Assembly (NCBI GenBank): GCA_023079485.1
Contig: CM041115.1
Span: 24,983,505-25,047,504 of the forward strand
Length of the DNA: 64,000 nucleotides
DNA from: Archilochus colubris
Taxonomy: Eukaryota > Chordata > Aves > Apodiformes > Trochilidae
Reading direction: 5' to 3'
The first letter of the stretch is position 1. The number at the start of each line of letters is the position of its first letter. Both the position numbers and the translations under genes were made by a program. Below the pieces are notes generated by a model. The model was not told the DNA's origin. It made no database searches and saw only the letters and a program-made list of their open reading frames with translations. This document shows positions 11,871 through 23,800 of the stretch, one piece after another.

Positions 11871-14800
11871 CTTTAAAAAAACAAACATAAAAACTATTAT
11901 AAGTACATATCCTCAACATATTAAAAAACCTCATAGCATTAGTGAAAGAGGATTAACAGGATTTATTTTCCAAAATAAGGATGTTAGCACCTTCTATTCA
12001 CTTGAGATAATATCAGTAAGGTGTAATTACAAGGTGTAATGAAATGAAAATCGGTGAATGTCTCAAATGCAGAAAGAGGCCTGAAACACAGATATTCACA
12101 TATATCAGTGTAACGAAAAGTATGTTTAAGAAATCCACCTTCTCATAAACACTCTTTCATCCCAATAACCATAAAGAAAAAAAAAACACCACCAAAAATA
12201 TGATTATTAAATCACACTAGATGAAAAATTTCTATATAATGTGCTAGAAAAAATAGAAATAGAAAAATTTCTAGATATTATAGTCCACACAAATGGCTTA
12301 GAAAGTGCAACTGTGCAGAAGCCAATTTATCTGTTGTAACACTTAAATCCAGAAATTACAAGAATCCAAACAAAACAAAGGAAAAAACAACCAAACAAAC
12401 AGAAAACAACAACAGAAAACATTACATCAAAACCCAAACTACAGCAGAATAGAGTAGCAAAGAGTCATTTTTGCTAAAAAAAATAAAAGAAAGTTGTCAC
12501 TTCTATCCCAAATTTTTACCCACTGTGTAACAAAATTAGAGCACTGTTCAGAAATAATCACAGATCATGAACTTGTCCAGAAAAGGTTATGACAAACCAG
12601 TCCCTACAATATCAAAAGGGTGGCATATAAAGTAAAGAAAAGTAAAAACCTGAACAAAAATAAGCTTGTCATGGAAAACTGTGAAAGAGGAACTCCCCTT
12701 CACGTAATGTACAGAAAAGGAAGTCCCTCCTACACAAAAACTACTTCCCTTGGAGCTGGCAAGAAGAAGGATAGAGTTTATAACCCGCATTTTTTTCATG
12801 AGGCAAGGCTCAGATACTGCTCTCAGACTCAAGAACAACATCTGGAAACTTAATGGTTTCCACTAGGTAGCCAACACGACGCTGCCTAGCGTTCCTATTT
12901 CCATGCCAACAATGCAGGGATTTAATTAGAAGGCAGGAATTTTCTCCACATCAGTTCCATATTCTCATCTATGTTTCTGCACACTAAATTACATTCACAG
13001 CTGTTGTTATTATGGACTAATAGAGGTGGTACAGGAAACAATAACCTTATAACAAGTGTGTTATAAGGACACAAAAACAAAACATAATTAAAAAACAACA
13101 TAAAAAGGAGAAATCAAGAAGCAGTGAACACGATTAAGAAATAACAATGGGAAATAAAAGGTAGTTTATAAGAATCCTTTGTAGTAATTGCAATGTATTT
13201 TACTGATTCTTAGACTGTATTCTTCCAACAGACAAAAACAAAACCACAAGCAGGTCTATGCCCATATGATGTTTAAGGAACTAACATAGTCAAGGATTAT
13301 CTTAAATTCAGTGTTCACATAAAAAAGTTGTGACCACCTAGCTAGCATAGCATTGTACTATTTTTTCTCAAATTTCATGTAGAAATTAAAAATATCCAGT
13401 ATCTTAATGGGAATTAGAAGAAATTTAAAAGAGAGTACTTTTATTACATTTGTGTAAAAGACATGACATATCAATGTCCTTAACAATTTTATCAAAATGA
13501 CTCCTCATCACAGAGCTGTCTAGAATAAGAAAGGATGATAGAGGTGCATTTCACCTAAAGGAAATTTTCTTAACAGCATATCCTAAAGATACTGATCTTG
13601 ACAAGGGAAGACTGTGATCTTCCTAGGAAATAGCATTGTGCTTCCACATTTAACAAAAGCAGAAATAATACCAGAGATCACAACTATTATTTTGAATTTC
13701 TGAGAATCATTCTCTAAGTGCCCCAGTGACAAAAAAGCTCTGAATAAACAATGTCAGCTAACAATAAGAGAGCATATCATACATAACTAGCATGCTATTC
13801 AAATGCTTCTTAGGAAAATCAGGAAGGGGAAAACATAAAAAAACCCCTCCAACAATGCAAGCTTATTCACCAGAACATGAAATATTTGCATGACTATGCA
13901 GTCCATTATTAATTAAAACCATATGGTTTGTAATTGGTCACTTGAGCAGTGCTAAATGTGCACCATATTTTGTTGACAATGTCTTACTTTAAAATACAGG
14001 ACTTTTACAGACTTTATTAAAGTTAACCTATTAACAGAAAGAAAAAAAAACAAAACCACATTTCTGCACAGTCCCTTCTAAAAGTAAACCTGAACGTCTA
14101 GCAGTCTTGTTTCATCTAACCTTTCTTCCTTCCATACGCTTCTTTCTTTTTGCTTTTCTCCAATCCTCTATTTATGAAACATCTATTATTTTCAATGCAT
14201 GCAACCAGTTTTTCCACTTTTTCAGTCCCACTGTTTTCAGCTGCAACAACCGATAAGTGACTGTAAGCAATTATTCAGCTTGGAAGTTTCATCAGATACA
14301 ACAGCCTACTAACCATCAGAAAGAATGGACTATCCAGAGGTAATACCTGGGGAAGATGCCAAGATCCAAACATACAATGAAAGAAGTCCTATCAGAGTCC
14401 AAATATTTAATATCATGTATGTTTAGTAATAAAGTTCTTCCCATAATTAGCCCAAGAATCTTTTACTCATCATATCATTACATTTGTACCATACTACTCA
14501 AATGTTACATTTTAATTTCACTATTCCAAATCTCAAATTCTCTGCTGAAAGAAACAGCAGTCTTCCTTCTCTCAGCAGACCTTTCAGACTATCAACCTGA
14601 GTTTTGACATGTGCAGTTAATTTCCCCCAGAGCATCTGAATGGAAATCTTGATTTCTGTTCAGCTTTACTGAATAGATGCAGTGCTTTCACCACAAGCAG
14701 AACAACTGATATGTAACAAAAAAAGGCCCTGGAGAGCCTCAATGTCTGATTTATACTTGATTTACATGTCAGAATAGCAACTAGAATCCTGTCCTCACCC

Positions 14801-15184
14801 AGAACAGTCTGGACTGTCAAGAGCATTCATTAGCAAATGTTTTCAGTGCCTGGGTCCCAGGGATGGCTACAGAGGAATGGGAAAAGGAAACAAGATGGAA
14901 CAGACAAGTGTCACACAAAATCATCCCCTACTGAAGTAAGAACATTTACATTGCCATCTGCCCAAACAAATTCATAGAAAAACAAGTTTTCCATCTATGC
15001 CTTGTCAGCTAGAAAGGGAGAGAATATGCAGAGGAAATTACTAGATTATGCATTCTACATAACACAAATCACTATTTTTACCATACCACAAAGAAAAAGA
15101 GAGGAACTGAAAAAAATCCACTCAAAACATATTACTTTTTAAATATATAGAACAATAATACATTTATGAAGTTGTATAAAATAC
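11871..15184 (-). other. FER: FER intron between coding exons 2 and 3 (3.3 kb)
   Basis: GT-AG intron (donor GTATTTTA from 15184, acceptor TTTAAAG at 11871). AT-rich, with an A/C-rich simple stretch at about 12366-12421. No recognisable mobile element or gene. The two-strand ORF pair at 12587-12853 looks like chance. Confidence 0.88.
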
Positions 15185-15358
15185 CTTGTACATCTCTGCT
15201 TCAATTTGTTGATGAACACCTAGGTAACTCTTCTTAACTTGCTGCTTATCTTTGATCATCATTGTAAGCCTATGCAAAGGCCCAGAATTAAGATCTTCTG
15301 CATGGGTCTTCATTATTTTGCTCAGCTGTTCCGTTTGCTGTACCACGAGCAACCAAGA
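15185..15358 (-). CDS. FER: FER coding exon 2 (F-BAR domain, residues 70-127)
   Basis: A 174-nt exon (58 whole codons, phase 0 at both ends). On the minus strand it follows a T-rich tract and TAG| acceptor at 15359-15360 and begins TCT TGG TTG CTC, encoding [50 protein letters not shown] and QIEAEMYK. It ends AAG|GTATTTTA. This covers the second part of the FCH/F-BAR region in FER. Reading upstream of the acceptor as coding adds only MLVVQQ-type chance sequence, so the splice site and not the in-frame ATG defines the start. No disruption is seen. Confidence 0.96.
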
Positions 15359-15552
15359 CTATTTAAAAAAAAGCCAGAAGGAGAAAAGCACTTACTTATT
15401 CTGACTTACATATAACTAAATGATGGACTGTGAGAAAACACACATTACTGTTTAGAAGAAAAAAAATAAAATTAAAACTTACCCAAATGCACTAAATGTC
15501 TTCTAAAATAACATTCTTCTCACTGCACCAAAATGATGCCTCAAACTTACTC

Positions 15553-15597
15553 AAAAAATCATAAATAAGCACAATACTAAAAAAATCATAAATAAGC
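15553..15597 (+). repeat. Two-copy tandem repeat, 27-bp unit
   Basis: AAAAAATCATAAATAAGC occurs at 15553-15570 and again at 15580-15597, with a 9-bp spacer completing a 27-bp unit. It abuts the longer direct repeat that starts at 15597. Confidence 0.9.
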
Positions 15598-15860
15598 TCT
15601 CAGTAGTATGCATTTAAGAGGTTGCCATTTAAAAGGATACCATTTACCTGCTGCATAATATTTTATGGGCACCTTTCAGCACTGTCCTAGTACTTTCTGA
15701 TGACCAGTAAAAGCTTTAGGTATTTTTGTTTAGACAAACACGTTCCTGTGTACTTTGTTCTTGTTTCCCAGTTACTCTGTTCAAGCTGACTTCTCTGCCT
15801 CTGTCAAAATACCTCTCAGTAGTATGCATTTAAGAGGTTGCCATTTAAAAGGATACCATT
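15597..15860 (+). repeat. 48-bp perfect direct repeat, copies 216 bp apart
   Basis: The block beginning CTCTCAGTAGTATGCATTTA at 15597-15644 recurs without mismatch at 15813-15860. The intervening 168 bp is unique. This is a local duplication and not a known dispersed repeat that I recognise. Confidence 0.92.
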
Positions 15861-16599
15861 AATCTGCTTCTTCATGTAACTGACAGCATCAGTCAGGTCA
15901 CCGTATCAAAGCACAAGGTGCTAATGCATTAAGTGACACAGTCACTTGTCTGTCACAGTAAACCAGCATTTTTCTGTATTGTTACTTTAATAACTTCCTT
16001 GGCCATTCTGTCAGTTTTCAGGATAAGTGCAGTGGCTTTGAATTTTGATGAAAAACTGTAAGGTAAACAGAGAGTCTTCCAAGGCACCACAGATACAAAC
16101 ACAAAATTGAACTTCAGTTCAAATAAAAGCCTTTGTTATTAGAAAGATCCCTGATATGCTTTGCTAAAGGGAACAGTATTTGATTTTTTTAGAAATAACT
16201 CCCTGATATTGAATGCTATGCTGTTTAAAATTTCAGAATGGCTACAAGCCATGCAGTGATCAGGTTCTGAAGGCACCTACTATGCTAGTTTTACTAGCAT
16301 TTATCTTACTAAAGACAGAAATCCACCTTAGAACATCAAAACTCAGAACATAAGTTTGTTTAGGAGCTTTGGGGTTTACATACATCTCGTATATAAAAAC
16401 CTACACACAAAGTATTTCTATCTTTATGTAACAATGCTGCAACACAAACTAGATTCTAAAGAAAGAAAGAAGAGACAGTTAACTCCTATATTTATTAAAC
16501 AATGTTTAACATTTCCTTTATCTTGTAAACATCCCACAGGACAGAGGCCCAACAGGCACAGAGCTATCTCAAACTGCTTGAAGTGTGATGTTATGAAAG

Positions 16600-17335
16600 G
16601 ATCACAGAATCATTTTGAGTGGAAAAGAACTTTAAGATCAAGTCCAACCATTAACCTGGCACTGCCAAGACCACCACTAAACCATGTCCACCACAGCTAC
16701 AGGTCCTTTAAAGACCTCTAGGGATGGTGACTCAGTCACTTCATTGGGCAGCACTGTTCCAGTACCTGACAATACTTTCAGTGAAGAAACTTTGCCTAAT
16801 ATCCAACTAAGGCCATGCAGAGGTGGCACTAGAGGTAATGGTTTTAAGCTGGAAGGCGGCCGATTTAGGTTAGACATCTGGAAGAAACTATTCAGTGTGA
16901 GGGTGGTGAGACACAGGCACAGGTTGCCCAAGGAGGTTATGGATGCCTCCCCCCCCTTGACTGTGTCCTAGGCCAGCCTGGATGGGGTTTTGGGCAACCT
17001 GGTCTAGCTGGAGGTGTCCCTGACCATGCAGGGGGTTGGAGTAGGTGAGGGACCCTGCCTAACCTAAACCACTCTGTGAGTCTATGAATTTAAACCTCTC
17101 CTGGTGCATTTTGAGGTTGTTTCCTCTCATCTGATTGCTTGATTAATGACAGAAGACAGAAACTCAACTCATTACAACCTCCATGCAGGGAGTTGTAGAG
17201 AGTGATACGGTCTCCCCTAAGCTTCCTTTTCTCCAGGCTAAACAACCACAGTTCCCTCAGAGAGTCCTCATAAGACTTGTTCTCCATACCTTTCACCAGC
17301 CTTATTGTCCCTCTTTGGACACATAAGGTCAGAGC
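16600..17335 (-). repeat. CR1 LINE, antisense, split by another CR1
   Basis: The outer element is the reverse complement of a CR1 3' end: the ATCACAGAATCA tail and 3'UTR at 16600-16810, then the upstream part at 17089-17335 (matching the 'ttgaggttgtttcctctcat' and 'cttttctccaggctaaacaa' blocks). The consensus order is interrupted exactly after 'aatatccaactaa' by a plus-strand CR1 tail, so the outer copy is the older one. Confidence 0.85.
16811..17088 (+). repeat. CR1 LINE 3' tail nested in the antisense CR1
   Basis: Plus-strand CR1 3' segment (GGTTTTAAGCTGGAAGGCGG, then 'ttaggttagacatctggaa', 'gtgagggtggtgagacac', 'gcagggggttggagtaggtg', ending GTGAGTCTATGAATT). It carries its own 3' end and lies in opposite orientation inside the flanking CR1. 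It is severely 5'-truncated (about 280 bp), as is usual for CR1. Confidence 0.85.
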
Positions 17336-17416
17336 CAAAGCTCCTCCACTACGACAGAGAACTGTTTCAGCCCTCTACTACAGAACACTTTCCAAATTAC
17401 ATAAAATAACAAAAAA

Positions 17417-18330
17417 CCCATTTGATGACACAAAACTGGGAGGAGTGGCTGACACCCCAGAAGGCTGTGCTGCCATTCAGAGGTTCCTAGACAGAATATA
17501 GAGAGTTGGGCACAGAGAAATTTATTGTATTACAAGGGCAAGAGTAAAGTCTTGCAGCTGGGAAAGAACAACCCCAGGTACCAGAATAGGTTGGGGACTG
17601 AGCTGTTGGAGAGCAGCACAGGCAAGAAGGACCTGGGGGTGCTGGTGGATGGAAGGACGACCATGAGCCAACAATGTGTCCTGGTGGCCAAGAAGGCCAA
17701 TGGCATCCTGGGGTGCATTAGAAGGGGAGTGGTTAGTAGGTCAAGAGGTTCTCCTCTCCCCCTACTCTGCCCTGGTGAGGCCACATCTGGAATACTGTGT
17801 CCAGTTCTGGGTCCCTCAGTTCTGGAAGGAACAGGAACTGCTTGAGAGAGTCCAGTGCAGAGCGACCAAGATGATGAAGGGGGTGGAACATCTCCCTTAT
17901 GAGGAAAGGCTCAGGGAGCTGGCGCTCTTCAGCTTGGAGAAGAGGAGACTGAGGGGTGACCTCATTAATGTTTATGAATATGTAAGAGGTGAGTGCCAGG
18001 AGGACAGAGTCAAGCTTTTCTCAGGGGTGACTAACAACAGGACAAGGGGCAACAGTTATACACTGAAGCATAGGTGGTTCTGTATAAATATAAGGAAGAA
18101 TTTTTTCACTGTGAGGGTGGAACAGGCTGGAACACTGGCACAGGCTGCCCAGAGAGACTGTGGAGTCTCCTTCCCTGGAGAAATGCAAAGCCCATATGGA
18201 TGTGTTCCTGTGTGACCTGCTAAAGGTGACCCTGCTCTGGCAGGGGGGTTGGACTCGATGATCTTGTGAGGTCCCTTCCAACCCCTAACTTTCTGTGGTT
18301 CTATTATTCTGTGACTCTATGATTCTAAAC
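17417..18330 (+). repeat. CR1 LINE, sense, intact 3' end, 5'-truncated
   Basis: About 0.9 kb of the CR1 ORF2 C-terminal part plus 3'UTR. ORF2-derived frames read [47 protein letters not shown] and [20 protein letters not shown], spread over shifted frames (17277-17501, 17525-17845, 17676-18215). The end is GGTCCCTTCCAACCCCTAAC followed by TTCTATTATTCTGTGACTCTATGATTCT-type octamers cut here at 18330. It is the best-preserved CR1 tail in the FER introns. Confidence 0.93.
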
Positions 18331-20224
18331 ATCTGTGTGAGACAAGTGGATCTCATGCTTAAAGAAGCATTCATAAGAGCACTCTCAGGAGGTGAAAATG
18401 TAGTCAGAGTTCTCTGTTTTCCTTAAGGTTGATTTATTAGTGATGAGACAAGTACTGTTGCAATCAGCCCTGAAAACCATGCCAAAAACATTTTTCAACA
18501 GAACAAGGACTCAAAGAAATAGTTATCTTAGAATTCACCAGCTGAACTTAAGTCAGAAAGACAGTGAAAACTTCCCTTTCCACTTAGAAAAAAATAATTA
18601 GCACATTTTCCATACAGAGAAAGTATTGGTTAAACAGGATTTCTGTGTTTTGTGATTATATTTTATTATCTTAACATACGAAAAGAGAAAGTGAAAAGGC
18701 ATACTTAAGGCAAGGCTTCAAAAAGCAAATCTATATGGGACAAAAGAGCAGCTGGGTGGGATGGCAGAAAAGATAAAGCATTTCCTTTGACAGAAAATAA
18801 CCACAATCCCTCAAAAGCAATATAATACAATATTGTTTGGATTAACAACATTTTTAGACACATAAACACACAAAAGAGCTGTTGGGAAACACTCAAAAGT
18901 ACTGCTTTTCTAGCATTAGCAACTGCTACCACCGTGCCTTCCAGCACATTTGCCACCTCTGCATGAAAAAAAAATATAGGGGAGATTTTCCTAAATACCA
19001 TGTCTTGGTGTACCACTCTTCTGGTACATTGAAAAAAAAAATTTTAAAGATAAAAAAAAAAAATGAAAAAAAGCTTGGTATTTGGTCTTTATGCCACATG
19101 ATCCAAAAAATATACTATACAGGTATTATAAATCTTAGATTTAAAATCTTAGTCTGGTCAATTTACAAGACAAAAATTGTTGCAGGGGAGGGAAACAACA
19201 ACAGAATTTGTTACAAATAAACACTGTGCAGTGCTACTTCTGGGGCAGCTGAAGTTAGGCTAGCTATAGAAGTGTAGCTCTCAAGTCTCCAACACCTGCC
19301 CCTTACTACAAATCTAGACTGCTGCACAGGGAGCATTCACATTCCTAATGCTAGTATTTAAGCAGCCGCCACCTTAAGCGCACTACATAAAAACAGTTTT
19401 GTGTAAATTTTAACTTGACCCTAAAAGAGTGTCTTCTACAGAGAGGAGGTCAGAATTCACACCAGTCTGAAGAGATAGTGTAATAACAGCAAGAGCAGAA
19501 GGGCAAAGAATTAAAACAGAATCCTTTTTTCCAGACAAGAAAGAATCCAAGTTAGCAGTGAAACTTAGCAACAGGTGAAATAAGAAGTTTGCTTCTTTGG
19601 TGCACTTACTGGATTTGCTTTAAACCTATAAATTAATAATTTGGGGAAAGGACACTCTTACCTTCATAAGAAGACAGCAATTATTTTAAATTGGATACAA
19701 AACAAATCCACAATTATGAGAAACATCCTGAATTATTGTTTTGTTTTTACAACACAGCTTGCAGTGTGAATAACAGCTGGAATTATAGGCTTTCCCTTGG
19801 TTTCCTGGCATTTTTCTATTTCTGTCACAAATTCTATACAACATTAACAATAGCTCCTATTTAACTGCCCTGAAAGAAAAGCTTCCTATAGCATGCTCGA
19901 CTTTCAACAAAGCAGTTGTTGAAAAAGTAGTTGTTAAAGTAGTCTACTTTAAACAAAGTAGTAGGCTCAACCCAGGCACCTAAAATACCAAAATTCAGAA
20001 TTCAGGATTGATTCTGGTTCAGTTATTATTTTCAAATTAAGACTGAAGCTTTATTTACGCATATTGCAGTGAGGAACTAAAAAAGGACTTTTAAAACACT
20101 TTGGCAATGTTAACTCTTCAAGATACTGAATGAACAAGGATCCAACTCAAAAGAAAAAAAATGAAAATTACTCCAGCACTATTATTTCCAAAGATAATCC
20201 AAATTCAAAATACTTCAGTCTTAC

Positions 20225-20431
20225 CTTGGACACATTGCTGATGTAATCCAATTGGCAAGTGCTCTCTTTATCTACTTGATTACAAAGATTCTGTAAAGTG
20301 GAGGCATACTCTTTATCACTTTTTACTCGCATGACCATAAATTTCTTCACTGTTTCCAGCAGTCGAAGTTCCCAGTCTTGCAGTTTTAATAAAGCATCAT
20401 GAGAACATTTCAGGTCACCTCCAAACCCCAT
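20225..20431 (-). CDS. FER: FER coding exon 1: start codon and FCH part of F-BAR (residues 1-69)
   Basis: A 207-nt coding part. On the minus strand the ATG is at 20431-20429 in strong Kozak context (AAG ATG G, purine at -3 and G at +4). It encodes [60 protein letters not shown] and LDYISNVSK, then GTAAGACTGAAG donor at 20224. The MGFG start and the [16 protein letters not shown] and [20 protein letters not shown] blocks are the hallmark FER N-terminus, the FCH part of the membrane-bending F-BAR domain. The open frame runs on beyond the donor (to 20168) but that part does not match FER. The same exon carries 52 nt of 5'UTR (20432-20483). Confidence 0.97.
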
Positions 20432-20483
20432 CTTTTAAGGTACTATATACCACACAGGGGAAAATACAGGCTCTTCACCACAT
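20432..20483 (-). other. FER: FER 5'UTR part of exon 2
   Basis: Lies between a TTTTTCTACTTTTCAG acceptor (20484-20499) and the FER start codon. It begins ATGTGGTGA, a two-codon upstream ORF (20483-20475). The exact exon start is inferred from the acceptor consensus. Confidence 0.8.
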
Positions 20484-20877
20484 CTGAAAAGTAGAAAAAT
20501 ATTCATGAGAAGAATCAAAAAACCTTCTAGAGTGACAAAGAGCATTTCCACACAAGAACTGCCAAGTACACTGTTCCACTCCTGCTGCCCCAAACACCAT
20601 TAGTTTCTAGTATTTACTGGTTTAAGAGCACAGAAAAATCCAAATAAAACATTATCTCTCAGGTACTGCTTCTGTGAAAATGGGTAAATACTTAGAAGCT
20701 AGTTTACTCCTAAACACTGTGGTAGAAGGCCATTAAACTTGAAGATTCAACTTCCCAAAAACCAGGATATATCCCAAACCAGGTTCAGTGCTCCCATGTG
20801 ACACACATCAGGTCAGAGTCCTGAAGTCCAGACAATTTTCCCCTAAGGCAGACCAGTCTCCCACCATGACTACCAAA

Positions 20878-20895
20878 TGGTGGTCATGACCACCA
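20878..20895. repeat. Perfect 18-bp palindrome
   Basis: TGGTGGTCATGACCACCA is self-complementary. It lies 395 bp downstream of the acceptor side in intron 1, next to a partial duplication of its arm (ACCAAATGG on both sides). Confidence 0.9.
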
Positions 20896-23800
20896 AATGG
20901 CCATAATTTGATAAACAGATACAAAACACCACCTTATGAAACCCTGTAACACATCTGCAGATCAAAGATGTGTTTGAGTTAGCTTTAAAAAAACCTGCAT
21001 CTGATACTGATAAAAATGCAGCCAAGCCATGAAAGACATGAACCTAGACATGAATAATTTCCACAGACTTACATAGGTTTTGTGTTCACAGATTGAACCC
21101 CCTTTTCTGCGCATACACCAAAAATCTGTTCCTTCATTTATCAGCTTCAAACTTGGTAAGATTTGGTAAACTGAAATACTAGCTCTGAACTGCCCTGTTG
21201 TTTGTTCACTTACTCACTAGTCCCTGCAGTCCAGCCAGGCTGAAGTTCCTTTGAACAGAGAAGTACCAATTTCTTCATAGCTTTTAAACTGCTATTGAAG
21301 TCAGCAAAGTGTTTTACAAACATTAATAGATTTACATTCCTAACAGCCCAAGGGGTGAAGCAAGACTAAAAATCTTATTTTACACCAAGAACTGAGACAA
21401 ATAAACTGATGTCAACATTGCAGCAGCTGATACTGGTATTTACAAGTCTGACATTTCAGACAAGAATACCTAGAATTTTTAGTGTATTAAGTATCCAGAA
21501 AAAAAAAAACAAAAAAACAAGATGCCATCGACCTCAGTTGCAACACAGAATTTCAGAAGATTTTGCAAATCAATACTTAGTGTGATCTTCAAGACAGTCT
21601 CACACCCAGGACTATTCAACTCTTCCTGGAGTTCCCTGGCTCCTCTAGCTTATACACTAAGTTATGGAAACAAGTCTCATCCACTAAGTGTTTCTTCTCA
21701 AAACACAAACCAAACTACATAATCAGAAAGAAACAAAGAACTTATAAAGAAAGCAAGAACAGTGTTGTTGCCACACATCTAGGGAACAGAGACAAGTCAA
21801 GGTAGTATGAGTATTCTAAAATCTGTTACAAGCTTTCCTATGTTCTTTTATTTGAAGCCTTGCATATCAATGAGAATTCTTTCTGAAGCTTTGAAGTCAC
21901 AAAGACCAAGAGTAAAAAATGCACACGGCCTGTGTGAATCCATAGGATTGACTCTAATAGCATAGGATGGACTGTAATACCGTTAGTTGCATTAACAATA
22001 ACATTTTCACAGTTAAACTTCAAGAACAGTCTCACAAAACCACTAATATTTTATTAAGACAAAAGAAAAGTCTCAAAGCACCTACTTATTAGCATAACTG
22101 GAGCCACACCTGTGATCTGTCAGCACCCTTTAGACCTATTGCCACTCTTTGGATGAACTGAATTTTTCTCCTGGCACAATGTAGCACTTTAATATCCTAG
22201 CACACTAGCTGTGAGAAAAGCTAGGTAGGATCTTTCTTATCTCACATAAGAAAGAAGAGATGGAAATTTAATCTCAGGATTCTGCTATGAGCAAAAGGCT
22301 GGCTTGCTTGCTTTCACTCTAACCTCTGTCTTTTACTGAGAGGCAGGAGGGAAAGGGAGGAAGAAAATATTCTCAGTATAATGTATTTCAAGCTTCTTCT
22401 ACAACTCACTGTGGAGCCATATAATCACAAATATCAATAGAAGATCCAATGACATTTTACTCCAGCCTGATAAATCTCCCAATGACACTACTAAATGCCT
22501 GGGTACATAAACAAAAACAGTACACATACTGGACCCTGGTCTTTGTTCGAAATCATACCATTCACTGTGACAAAAACAGTAGAGAAAAATTTCATTTTGC
22601 AAAAGTGATAAAATTCTGATTTACCTACAATTAGTTTAGACTAACCACAGAATATTCAGAATATTATCTACATATGAATTTGATGCAAAATGCCTGAACA
22701 ACAGCTATCTGAAGTAATGTTTCTATAGAGCTACTGCCACCAATTAACACCCAAAGTGGTAATCTAAAGCTAGCCTGATCATTTCAAAACTGGTCTGGAA
22801 ATATTAGCCCTCTCAAGGCAAAAAAAGGCAGCTTATTTTCAATAAGGCTTTTTGCAAAACATCTCTCACATACCTTAAAAAATTTTCCTCAAGAAACAAT
22901 CCTTAGTACACTTTAAAATGTCATCAGCTACTTCTTCTGATTTTCACTTTCTGAAATACACTTTTATTTTCTGAGGACTCTGTGAAAGAGAAACACAAAT
23001 TTTGTTTTCTTATGTCAGCATCTTAAAACAGATTACAAAACTTAAATTTAGGTAACTTGATTTGCATTTTCAAATTATTACCAGAAGACAGCTGTTTTTC
23101 AAAAGGGCAAAATTCAAGAAAACCAGAACAGACTTCTCATATGAGTGCAAGCAGTAGTATGTTATCACTCACACACACAATTTTGGTGAAAGAAATAATT
23201 TTGTCTCTACACATGTAACCAAAGATTATTTTTATTCGGTTCCTGGAATTTCTTATTTCCAAGCTGGAAACTTGGAACACTTATTTCTGAAGCTCACCCT
23301 TAATAAAACAAAAAAGAAGCCAATTAATAAGGAAAAGGAAATAATCAAAGACCAAAATCTGTTATATGAAAGAAAAACTTAGTAGCAGTATTTTCACTAG
23401 ACTGTAAGAAAATGAGTGGAAATATGAGAAAGGGACCAATCAAGACAAAGAAATTTCTTATATGCCTCTAATTACTCAAATATCTACAACAGTAAGAGGT
23501 AAAAAAGTTAAGATGACTGCAGCACTAAATTTTCATGCTGTAACTCTGAACTGCAATGTAGGCAAAGCAAATTGCAACAGAACACTGGCCCTTTGAAGTT
23601 TCATGCTAAGGAAAAAGTATATAAAATATCTAAAATGTACTTTCAATATAACTCAGAAGTGCCAGGCATTCTGCATAAGCTACATTCATGCTAAGTGTTC
23701 AGTCACAATCCAATCCCAGAATGTTTCATCTAAAGTTAAGCTTTTAGATGAAACAAAGATACAGTAAGCAAAAACCAAAGATACAATGTGTAAGGCAAAA

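Larger units (their letters stand above)
15359..20224 (-). other. FER: FER intron between coding exons 1 and 2 (4.9 kb)
   Basis: GT-AG intron (donor GTAAGACTGAAG from 20224). It holds a local segmental repeat at 15553-15860 and a cluster of three CR1 fragments at 16600-18330, one nested in another. The remaining DNA at 18.33-20.22 kb is AT-rich without recognisable elements. Confidence 0.9.

Noticed and set aside
17676..18215. 179-codon plus-strand ORF
   Set aside because: It is a CR1 ORF2 C-terminal frame followed by read-through into the CR1 3'UTR, not a host gene.
20168..20224. Extension of FER coding exon 1 beyond residue 69
   Set aside because: The frame stays open for a further 18 codons, but the GTAAGACTGAAG donor at 20224 and phase-0 continuity with the exon at 15358 show it is intron.
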